Source: Lasiosphaeris hirsuta (Eukaryota > Ascomycota > Sordariomycetes > Sordariales > Lasiosphaeriaceae). Taken from it: a DNA stretch of 64,000 nucleotides. Each line of letters opens with the position of its first letter. The first letter of the stretch is position 1. This document shows, piece after piece, positions 1 through 9,143 of this stretch. Location: positions 1,302,001-1,366,000 of the forward strand of contig JAUKUA010000006.1 of NCBI GenBank assembly GCA_030549175.1, written 5' to 3'. The position numbers were made by a program, and so were the translations under genes. Under the pieces are notes generated by a model, which saw only the letters and a list, made by a program, of their open reading frames with translations, made no database searches and had not been told where the DNA came from.

Positions 1-731
1 CTGATCAGACCGGAGATCAGGTTTAAGATCATCCCCTAAGCCGATTCCAACTAGCCCTCGATCCCACCTCTGAGCTCGACAGAGCTTCCTTCTTACTTCT
101 GACCGAGACCCTTCCATTGCTCAGTCCTCTCATTTCTGTGTTAGCCTGATGAATCATCCAAGGGATGCCATGCTAAAAGTTGATAGCAGAGATCCTTCGG
201 CAACTCTTTGAACCTCTTTGCGGGAGTTTGGATGCTTGATCATGCAGACTCTGACTGAGTAATGTGGGCAATGATACCCTGTTTCCCGTTTCCCGTTTCC
301 CTTTGAAGTACGAAGGCCCTGGGTACCGTCAGCATCCGCTCCTGCATCCACATCCCTTGACACGTTGTTCAATGCCACGGGCCGCTTTATGGCTCCATCC
401 CCTCGACCGCCCGCCTTGCTCTTTGGATGGATGGTGTCGATCATCCGCAGGAGGTTATGTTTGTTGGGCAGCTATAGCGATGTCAGTATCCCTGATCGGC
501 TGCAATGTTGTGGCTGGGCCCCTTCCTCGTGAATGAACGGCAGTCTTGGCCCGAGAAGCATGAAGTCGCCAGCCTCCCCAACTGCGACATGTTTATATAC
601 CCTACCCACTGCCAGTCACGGCCCCAAAGGTTGTCCTGGTCCGGCTGTTCTTCTATCCAAGGGATACTACCTACTCCACTCATACCTTGTAGGATTTCCT
701 TCATGCCCTTTCGTGAAGGTCCGCCTTAGAA
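1..731. other. Intergenic region upstream of the laccase
   Basis: No gene is supported here. Open frames on both strands are short, overlap each other and have no recognisable protein signature. The right end is the presumed promoter and 5' leader of the laccase gene. Confidence 0.6.
594..599 (+). promoter_or_regulatory. TATA-like element of the laccase promoter
   Basis: The hexamer TATATA lies about 130 bases upstream of the laccase ATG, inside TTTATATAC. Its position and orientation suit a fungal core promoter. No experimental start site is visible, so this is inferred from sequence and spacing only. Confidence 0.4.
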
Positions 732-3005
732 ATGCGTTTCTTTACACTTGCCGCTGGCTTGGCACAAGCTACCCTCTTAAGCCTCGTCGCCGCATCTCCA
801 TCTCCCAAAGCAATACACCAGATCTCACCAAGGGCAGAGTCATGTAACTCGGCAGGCAACCGGGCCTGTTGGACAAAAGGATTTGACATCAACACGGACT
901 GGGAGGCCAGCACACCCTCGACGGGGGTTACTCGTACTGTGAGTTCTAATACGCTGGCTATTACCAAGTATGGCTTCTGACGTTCTTAGTATACATTGAC
1001 CATCACGGAAGTGGATAACTACGTCGGCGGTGATGGCCAAATTAAGGAGAAGGCAATGCTAGTCAACAGTAGGCACATCCATATCTATCCCACACCATGG
1101 TCCAAAGATGTTCCCGGCTAATCATGCTACCAGACCAGTTTCCTGGTAAGCAGGGCAGTCTCCAACATATTGTGAGAGAGTATCGTTATTGACAATTCCA
1201 TTCTTCGCTCTACAGGTCCAGTCATCACTGCAGGCAAGTTGTCCCACGCTTCATTTAAGGGGGCGATACCACTAACACAGTTGTGTAGACTGGGGTGACC
1301 GAGTTAACGTCACCGTCATCAACAACCTCCGAGCTAACGGGTGAGTTCCCGGTTCATAAAGCATTTGAGGATGGAGATAATTCTAACAGCTCCAGAACTT
1401 CCATCCATTTCCACGGTATTAGACAGCTAAATAACAACGTCAACGATGGTGTCAGCGGTGTCACTGAGTGTCCCATCCCACCGGGTGGTCGCAAGACGTA
1501 TACGTTTCTGGCCACACAATACGGCAGCTCATGGTATCATTCCCACTACTCATCACAGTATGCCAACGGTGTGACGGGCTCTCTTGTGATTAACGGCCCG
1601 GCGTCTCTCCCCTTCGACATTGACCTTGGCGCATTTCCCATCTCGGACTGGTACTATGGCGCAGCAGACAACATCTACGCCCGCGTCAATGACCCAACGA
1701 ACCCGTTCATCCCGGGCTCGCCTGGCTCACCGCCTCCCAGTGACAATATCTTCTTCAACGGAACCAACGTCAACCCAAACGGCCCCGGCGGGTCGTACGC
1801 CAAGGTTGTCTTGACCCCTGGCAAGCGCCACCTCCTGCGCCTTATCAACCCGAGCGTGGACAACACTTTCACCGTATCCATTGTCGGCCACTCTATGACT
1901 GTCGTTGCTAACGACTTTGTCCCCGTCAACGCCTACACCACACGCTCCCTCTACCTGGGCGTCGGGGAGCGCTACGACGTGACCATCGACGCGAGCCAGC
2001 CCGTCGCCAACTACTGGATCAACGTCACCTTTTCCGCGTCGGGCGTCTGCGGTACTTCCAAGAACCCCTACCCGGCGGCCATCCTGGGCTACGCCGGCGC
2101 TGGCAGCAAAAACCCCAAGGACAGGGGCATCGCGCCGCCTGACTCCCTATGCGCAGACCAGCCGGGGCTGCAGCCCATTGTAGGACGCAAGGTGCCAAGA
2201 AACCAGTTTACCGCGGCCCCGTCCCAGTCCTTATCAGTCAAGCTGGAGGTGGATTCGAGCGTGAGCAAGGTCTTTTGGAAGGTCAACGAAAGCGCTATCG
2301 ATGTTAGCTGGGAGCAGCCGACACTGGAGCTCATTGCGCAGGGTAACAGCTCCTTTCCGACGCCCAAGAGCATTATTACGATCCCAGATAATAGCGAAGT
2401 ATGTTAGCTATGGTCCGATGTAGAGATGATAGCTAACTGGCATATAGTGGAGTTTTTGGCTCATCCAGAACCTGTCGCCCATCCCACACCCGCTGCATCT
2501 ACACGTAAGTTTCCAAACACTACGTGCGACTCCTCTCTAGCACCAAGATAGCTGACAAGCGAGATACTTTAGGGCCACGATTTTGTCATTCTCGGGCGCT
2601 CATCCTCACCTGCAAACCCATTGAGTCCCTCGGCAGGACCCGTGACGTTCAACTTGGAAAATGACGGGGAGTCTCTGAACTTTGACAACCCACCCCGCCG
2701 AGACGCTACAATGTTGCCGTCGTTTGGCTGGCTGTTGGTTGCCTTCAAGAATGACAACCCAGGGGCCTGGCTGTTTCATTGTCACGTTGCGGTAAGGCCC
2801 TGACCTTACACCACGGCTCGATTTTATGAGAATACTGACCTTAGTGGTGTAGTGGCATGTCAGCCAAGGGCTTAGCGTCCTGTTCCTGGAGAAGAAGGAC
2901 AAAATCCCAAAGGTCATGGACCTCGGCGAGCTGGAGCCGAACTGTAAAGCCTGGAGAGAATATCTCCCGTCCAACCCGTTCCCCAAACCGGATTCGGGCT
3001 TGTGA
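732..3005 (+). CDS. Secreted ascomycete laccase (multicopper oxidase)
   Basis: Spliced model with exons 732-938, 990-1068, 1134-1145, 1216-1233, 1289-1340, 1396-2398, 2448-2504, 2573-2791 and 2853-3005, giving 599 aa, a normal laccase length. The N-terminus is a hydrophobic signal peptide of about 22 aa followed by a short propeptide. All four copper motifs are present: HFHG (127-130), WYHSH (169-173), HPLHLHGH (471-478, split by an intron) and HCHVAWH (545-551, split by an intron). The T1 axial position, ten residues after Cys546, is Leu556. The protein ends exactly in DSGL, the processed C-terminal plug of ascomycete laccases. Such enzymes oxidise phenols with reduction of O2 to water outside the cell. 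The third and fourth exons are only 12 and 18 nt, and the intron at 1234-1288 has GC-AG ends. The family is certain; the physiological substrate is not. Confidence 0.95.
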
Positions 3006-3197
3006 AAGATCCTAGGGGTCTTGTGATGTGTTCACTTAATATTCCTTACCAACTCGGGAAATGCATGGCATACCGGAGAATAGTTTAATGATATCCCTGG
3101 AATGGGCGGCTGGATGGCGTTTGGGAATGGTTGCTTTGGAAGCCTATGTATATCACGGATCAAAGGATTAGGGAACGGAAAATATAGGACGTTTACT

Positions 3198-4379
3198 CTA
3201 GCCCTTTTTGACCTCTACCTGAAATCGAAGGGCCCAATCGGTAAACTCGTCCTTCTGGCCCTCCCAAGGCTTGACAAGCAACTTGGAGACGGCAAAGGCG
3301 TCAAAGAAACATTGGTCCATGAGACGGTCGATCTCGGTGGGGTCCAGCTCGTAAAAGGCCAAAGCCAAGCTTCCAAAACAGTCAGGAATCCTCTTAAGCA
3401 ACGGCATAACTTCGTTGAGGCGAGCGGTGATTTTGGACTCGGGGGTAGGGGGCAGCCGTGGCAAGGCCTTGAGTCTGCGCTTCATCGTGGCTTGGTAGAG
3501 AAGACTCGTGAGACGCAGTCTCTTGAGACAAGACTCTAGCCGTTCCCGAATTTTGTCAGGATCATCCCGGGGAATGTATTGCTGCGAATTCATCAGATCG
3601 TCTAGCATGTCCTGGGCGTTCTGTGTGTTTTGGCTGGCGGAAATATGAGTGGCCCTTAAACTTCCTGTGACCTCGTCGATATTATCGTCTTCCGGGCTGT
3701 CTTCATCGTCGTCATCTTCATCGTCCCCTGTCTCTTCTCCCCATTCTTTGAGCTCCTCCATGATATCTTTCAGCATGTCCCTGAACTGCTCGACCTTGTG
3801 GACTAGATTCCCAGCGAACCCTCGCTTCGAAAAGGCGATGACATCATCGCAAGCAGCCCACAATACACCAGTAGCGGCAAGGCTGCCTTTCCCTGCTGCC
3901 GAACCGACCGAAGAGTCTTTCTTCTCGCCGGAAAGAATCCTCCCGTCGTTCGGTATTTTTGACAGTAGCTCCCTCAGCTCCCTGAGGACCCGACCTCCTT
4001 GCCAAGCAAGCTCCTGCTGTAACGTTTGGGTGTATCTTTCCGCTGTGCAAAGTTGAACAGCAGATGCCAAGGCCGGTAGGGGCCCAGTGATGAGCTCTCG
4101 AAGAACGCTTGTGATGGCTGTAGGAGTAAAGGGTTCGTTGATGATGAGGAGAGAGATCTTGGTCGCGTGAGCCTTGATCAAGGCGACAGAGTCGTGGGCT
4201 AGAGAAAGCGCATCGATGGGGTCGGCGGTGCCCTGTGGTTTGGTAGTCACCACACCGTTGCTGGCATCTGTGACTTTTTGCGGTGCGATGCCGCCCACGA
4301 CGGCTTCGAGCTGGCTGATGAGGGTAATTGCGTTGGACACGACTGTGTTCAATGTCTCGAGTGCAAGGTTGGAAGACAT
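3198..4379 (-). CDS. GCIP/CCNDBP1-like (Grap2 and cyclin-D-interacting) family protein
   Basis: Single-exon gene of 393 aa. The sequence is helical and Leu/Ala-rich throughout, with no signal peptide or membrane segment. An acidic Asp/Glu run lies around residues 215-235. The overall pattern, with an N-terminal helical bundle, a WAACDD stretch near 175-180 and a conserved C-terminal helical half, resembles fungal members of the GCIP family named after human Grap2/cyclin-D-interacting protein. The fungal role is not established; in animals the protein binds cyclin D and adaptor proteins. The gene is convergent with the laccase, with 192 bases between stop codons. The assignment rests on recognition of the family pattern, so the product name is fairly but not fully certain. 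Confidence 0.75.
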   Translation of the reverse strand: MSSNLALETLNTVVSNAITLISQLEAVVGGIAPQKVTDASNGVVTTKPQGTADPIDALSLAHDSVALIKAHATKISLLIINEPFTPTAITSVLRELITGPLPALASAVQLCTAERYTQTLQQELAWQGGRVLRELRELLSKIPNDGRILSGEKKDSSVGSAAGKGSLAATGVLWAACDDVIAFSKRGFAGNLVHKVEQFRDMLKDIMEELKEWGEETGDDEDDDDEDSPEDDNIDEVTGSLRATHISASQNTQNAQDMLDDLMNSQQYIPRDDPDKIRERLESCLKRLRLTSLLYQATMKRRLKALPRLPPTPESKITARLNEVMPLLKRIPDCFGSLALAFYELDPTEIDRLMDQCFFDAFAVSKLLVKPWEGQKDEFTDWALRFQVEVKKG

Positions 4380-4629
4380 GATGGCGAACAGAGCGCTGTG
4401 TCGTGCTATCGATTATGACCACCAGCTTCGGCTGGGTTGGTTTCTTAGTGACTGGGAGATGGCCGGCGGTTGCAAAACGCTGCGCATCGATGGCGGGGCA
4501 ATTCAACTTTGGAATTTCTGTGCCACTGTAGGGGCTGCCGCGTTTTACTGGTCGGCTATGCCGAACTTGATTGGCTGCTAATCTGTACTTCGACCTAGCA
4601 CATTGGTAAATCGCACGGTGCCGGGATCG

Positions 4630-4900
4630 TCACCTTGCTTCGATTCTACCGAAGTAGGCATAGTAGACGCCGATGAAGCCGATACCGACGTAGATGCAGT
4701 CGATGGAGATACCGCCGCCGGCGGCCTCGGTGTAATTGACGCTATAGCGAAGCGTTGTTGGAGCTGGGATCCGTGAAGCCGGATGCGTGGGGAAGCCATT
4801 GGAGGGGTACAGGGTGCTCAAGCTTGTTGATGGCGGGTCCGCACTAGCCGAAGACGGCAGCCCAGACAGCGGCAACAGACACTCGAGGTGGAGTTTTCAT
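4630..4900 (-). pseudogene. Possible small type I membrane protein split over two frames
   Basis: An ATG at 4900 opens a frame that looks like a signal peptide (MKTPPRVSVAAVWAAVFG) and then hits a stop. The overlapping frame continues from that point to a stop at 4630. It encodes a Ser/Thr/Pro-rich stretch, a possible N-glycosylation site (NYT), one hydrophobic segment (CIYVGIGFIGVYYAYFG) and a short basic tail (RIEAR). The second frame has no ATG of its own. Together the two halves would form a signal peptide, lumenal stretch, membrane span and cytosolic tail. No usable intron joins them, so this is either a frameshifted pseudogene, a sequencing indel near 4846-4850, or coincidence. Family not recognised. 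Confidence 0.3.
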
Positions 4901-5177
4901 GGCGGGGTCCCTACATACATAACCCCTGTTGGGGATAGCTCCCCATTGACAGGGGTATGGCCATTTTGGGAGGCATTCAGCCGCCAGCGGGCCTGCCACG
5001 TGATCGACAGCCCCTCGACAGCTGGCAAAGCGTCTCAAGTTGGCAAGCTGTCCTGTGTCGGGAGCTCAAGCGATCTGACAGGTAACTTGGAATTTTGGAC
5101 CTTGGAACTTGGGGAAGTGGAAGCATCCTGCCTCTCGTTGTCTCCCCCAAACTTTCGAGGAAGCTAACACCTAAATC

Positions 5178-7117
5178 ATGCGACGAATAGATGCATTGGT
5201 GCTTTTGAGCACCTTCTCTCACACCGGCCTTGTAGTAGCCAAGGGGTTGCCTCGAGGTGTTGGACCTGAGTGTAAGTTTGGACCTGGTGTTGTTGACTTC
5301 CCATATGCGCTTCGACTCCCATTCCTTAGCCCTCTTTTGGCCCATTGACTGGAAGGCGAGACCGACAAAGCACCTTTAGAATTGGAATTTTCTGGCAATT
5401 GCCTCAGTGCGCCTGTGCCCACTCCAGCCCCTGCTTTACCTCGTCCCCCTATTCAATTGCTGACCCTCTGCAGTCGCCAAGTTCTTCGAGACTGAGACTG
5501 GCTTTAACTGCATCGGCAACCCAGCAATCACCCTCCGACCCTCTCAGATCAACGACGACTCGTGCGACTGCCCCGATGGCTCTGATGAACCCGGCACGTC
5601 GGCTTGCGCCTACCTCGACCCCCTCTCGCCAGAGCAGCCCGTTCGGGACTCGTTGACGGGCACTACCAACACAACCACCAGCTTGCCAGGCTTCTGGTGT
5701 GTCAATCAGGGCCACATCGGGAGCTATGTTCCGTTTATGTTCGTCAATGACGGCGTGTGCGACTACGATCTGTGCTGTGACGGCAGTGAAGAGTATGCCC
5801 AGGCGGGCGGTGTTCAGTGTGAGAATCGCTGTGATGCAATTGGCAAGGAGTGGCGCCGCCTCGAAGAAGACCGCAGAAAGAGCAAGGAGAAATCGGCCAA
5901 GCAGAGACGGTCTCTGGTCAAAGAGGCTCAAGAACTGCGCCGTACGGTGGAATCCAGAATCACTAGCTTGAAGCAGGAGCTCGAGGGGCTCGAAATCAAG
6001 AAGGGTGACTTACAAAAGAAGCTCGAGGAGGTTGAGCGTTCCGAGAAGGGCAAGGTTGTCAAGACGGAGGGTCAAGGAGGAAAGCTTGGAGTCTTGTTGA
6101 GTATGGCGAAGAAGCGTGTTTCTGAGCTGCGGGATACATTGGACAAAGTCTTGGACCAGCGCGACGATCTGCAGGACAGGGTTGAGCAGCTTGAGGACAT
6201 TCTCCGCAAGTTCAGGGAGGAGTACAACCCCAATTTTAACGATGAGGGCGTCAAGGCTGCCGTCAAGAGCTGGGAAGACTACGCTGCCGGAACGCCCGCC
6301 GAAAAGTCAGAGCTGTCCGACGCCGACATTATGGAGGTCCTCAAAGAGGACAGCGAGGATTCCGGGATTAACTGGGCTGAGTTTGAGGAGGAGGATGTTG
6401 CTAGTGACGCAGATATTGGTATGTCTTCCCCAACCACTTTCTTGGTCATGTGCTGAACTAACCTCGTCAGTCTACAACCTGGAGGCCTACCTTCCAGCCC
6501 CTGTTCGCGACTACATTCATGCCAAGCTCAACCTCTTGCGCATCTGGCTGATTGAGAACGGCGTTCTGGCTGACAACCCCACCAGTAGCGGCGAGTCTCG
6601 CTTGGTGGCGGCAGCACGAGAGCTCCTTGAATCCGTAAAGAGTGATTTCTCGTCCAAGACTGCGACCCTTGAGGACCAGGAACGGGATCTTGCGAAGGAC
6701 TATGGTCCGGACGACATCTTCCGCGCGCTCAAGGGCAAGTGCGTGAGTACTGATGTCGGCGAGTACGAGTACGAGCTATGCTGGATTGATCGGACAACCC
6801 AAAAGAGTAAGAAGGGCCACGGCAACACCAGCATGGGGAACTTTGTCAAGATCGATACGGAGCTCGCAGACGAGGAAGAGCGAGCAGATGGCAAGGGGCT
6901 TGGGAAGGGCCGAAGAATGGTTTTGCGATATGACAACGGCCAAGGCTGCTGGAATGGACCCAACAGGCGGACTGACGTCTGGCTAGCATGCGCTGAGAAG
7001 GACGAGGTGTGGCGCGTGAGCGAATCGGAGAAGTGTGTTTACAAGATGGAAGTTGGCACCCCGGCTGCCTGCGACGATGTTCATGAGCCGGGAGTGAGGA
7101 CCAAGGATGAGCTTTAG
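5178..7117 (+). CDS. Glucosidase II beta subunit (PRKCSH family), ER lumen
   Basis: Exons 5178-5271, 5474-6418 and 6471-7117 encode 561 aa. The order is: signal peptide (about residues 1-21), two LDL-receptor-like cysteine-rich repeats with the acidic motifs DDSCDCPDGSDE and NDGVCDYDLCCDGSEE, a long charged coiled coil (about 150-260), and a C-terminal mannose-6-phosphate-receptor-homology (MRH) domain rich in conserved Cys, Trp and Tyr. The last four residues are KDEL, an ER retrieval signal. The beta subunit holds the catalytic alpha subunit in the ER and promotes trimming of the inner glucoses from N-glycans in the calnexin cycle. The first intron is 202 nt, long for this window, and follows the signal-peptide exon. 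Identification is secure from domain order plus retrieval signal. Confidence 0.95.
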
Positions 7118-7405
7118 GGCGCAACGGATATAATGAAGCATCCTCGGCCATGGTGCGGCAGAGGCATAGTGCCAAGTAAATGTCTTGTCTATGTATGGAG
7201 TTTTTGAGTTTCGGCTGGCTATGTTTGGAGGGAACTGTAAAAGCAAATTACGGAAACACCGAATATTTCATGTACGCTCCGTTTACGCTGGTCGATCCAA
7301 GTTACGTACCGACTATATATGCAAGGGGTGTTTAAAAGATACAGGCCAAGCTAAGGTGGAACTCAGCGCAGATAGAATTGCGGCGTGCTAGCTTGTGATA
7401 TTCAG

Positions 7406-8242
7406 TCATCTTTGCGCAGTCAGCTTCCGGCGTTTGTTGCGCTCCTCTTGCTCCGCTAATACTTTGGCAGTGAGTGAAGCCGTTGTGGCGTTGTTGATAC
7501 CACTTACTCGAGCGGCAATGTCTGATCGCGGTTGCCGCGTTGTTGATTCTTCCTTTTCTTTTGTGGACTCCTTCGTCTCTTCGGCCTTGCGCTTCTTCTT
7601 GCCTACACTCTTGTCCTTCTTCAGGCTATGTGTCAAGCCCCGTGCCTTCAAATCATCTAATCTAGCTGCCAGTTTCTCAAGATCCGTTTTCTCCGTTGGG
7701 AGGATGGGGATGACGTCTCCTGGGTTGAATGGCTCGCTGCATTCGGGGCAAGAGTCTTCTTGGATTTGTTTCATGGCTATGTCGGCAAATACATGGCCGC
7801 AAGGCACCAGGTAGATTGATTTTGTCGAGGGGCCTAGCTCCTTCTGTGAAACCGGGCACCCCCAGACCCTGTCGCCCTTCTTCCCAGGTTGCGCAAAACG
7901 CTTGAACTTGAGCTTTACAACATCGCGTAGGGACTTGATTCCGGTGGAGGCAAAGCTGAGCTCTGGCGACTCACCGTTTGCAAGCGCGTGGGGCGGTGTT
8001 GTGTCGGCCTCGGCCTCGCTTGGCATCAAGGCTTTGAGAATGGATTCGTAGTTGTAGAGGCGGCCCCGCCAGTCGGACACGGCAGTTTCCAAGTCAAGTA
8101 GCTCTGAAGTGAGAGGGTCATATTCCCAGGCGTGGCTGAGAGATTCGAGAGCGGTTGCTTTGAGCTCGCTCACTGTTGGTGTCCGTGCCGCATTTTTGAC
8201 GAGCTCGCGTCGCTTCGGGATCGAGCCGCCGTCGTTGCCCAT
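7406..8242 (-). CDS. rtf2: Replication termination factor 2 (Rtf2) family protein
   Basis: Single exon, 278 aa. The N-terminus MGNDGGSIPKRRELVK is the hallmark start of Rtf2 proteins. A degenerate RING-like zinc-binding domain follows (about 125-175), with WGCPVSQKEL, YLVPCGHVFA and SCPECSEPF supplying Cys/His ligands. The C-terminal third is Lys/Glu-rich and ends in KRRKLTAQR, a probable nuclear localisation signal. In fission yeast Rtf2 stabilises paused forks at the replication termination site RTS1; metazoan relatives are removed from stalled forks by the proteasome. The gene is convergent with the glucosidase II beta gene (288 bases between stops) and divergent from TOR. Confidence 0.93.
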   Translation of the reverse strand: MGNDGGSIPKRRELVKNAARTPTVSELKATALESLSHAWEYDPLTSELLDLETAVSDWRGRLYNYESILKALMPSEAEADTTPPHALANGESPELSFASTGIKSLRDVVKLKFKRFAQPGKKGDRVWGCPVSQKELGPSTKSIYLVPCGHVFADIAMKQIQEDSCPECSEPFNPGDVIPILPTEKTDLEKLAARLDDLKARGLTHSLKKDKSVGKKKRKAEETKESTKEKEESTTRQPRSDIAARVSGINNATTASLTAKVLAEQEERNKRRKLTAQR

Positions 8243-9143
8243 GTCGTGGGCGTGAAGGGAGAGGAAGTGGGTAAAAGCGGTAGCAGTGACACGTAAGATT
8301 CCCGAGTTTATTGACTGACGGCTGGTATAGATAAGGTTGTATATGGTTGAGGTAACTATCGCGGAATATCTGTAGCGCGTCCCAGTCCGATGTTGGTTGG
8401 GACTGGCAGCTCCAACAAGAAAAAAGGTGGGGTGGGAGAGTCCGCCTCATGCCGGTGGTCAGCAATTCATGCGCGACAAGTTCCTTTGGTAGCGGAACTA
8501 TCCGATTACGTCCGATAAGATAACAGCATGTACAGTACAGTGCTAGTGTCACGAAGAGACAGTGTAAGCTACAGGTACCATGCTCCTGGCAGCCGCCAGT
8601 GGTCATTGACCGCGGCGCAGAATTCGCACGGCCCCAGGCCAGGTGATCGTGCGCCGCGGCGTACTGCACCTGAACCTACCTCAGCTTGATCGATCGTCGC
8701 CGCCAAAAACAGAGCTTCTATTCATCATCGACCACTGTCGCCCAAATGCGAGGTGCAGTCCCGAGACTCGAAGCCTGACTCCTGACGGCCGTATCTAGAA
8801 ACAATTTCCATCACGATTCATCCCCCTCGACATCACTTCCATCCCCGACTGTCGCCCACGATTGGACGCTGGGGCCCAGTTGCCCTCCGCATTTGGTCGC
8901 ACAACCATCACCGCTTTAAGTCGTCTCTCGGCTGTCGCATCTCAGTGTAGACACTCCAGCCTGTCTCCTCAACTATCTATAACGCCTAAAAAAGGCCTCG
9001 AGACTGTTCTTCTTGGACGCCTAGAATTCGACGAATCGAGCCGCGACTACCTCAACTACCGAGCATGGGCCATCAGCGGCTGTTGTAGCGCTGACGAGGC
9101 TACCCGTTTGCTGTCAAGGAGAGCGACACCATAATAAGACAAG
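8243..9143. promoter_or_regulatory. Divergent promoter region between rtf2 and TOR, with TOR 5' leader
   Basis: No protein gene is supported. The right half is pyrimidine-rich and probably contains the TOR transcription start and leader. Two very short upstream reading frames read toward TOR: ATG at 8746 to TGA at 8778 (10 codons plus stop) and ATG at 9065 to TAG at 9088 (7 codons plus stop). Whether both lie in the mRNA cannot be told without transcript data. Confidence 0.4.

Noticed and set aside
8862..9134. 90-aa open frame just upstream of TOR
   Set aside because: It begins at a TTG, has no protein signature and lies in the pyrimidine-rich presumed leader of TOR.
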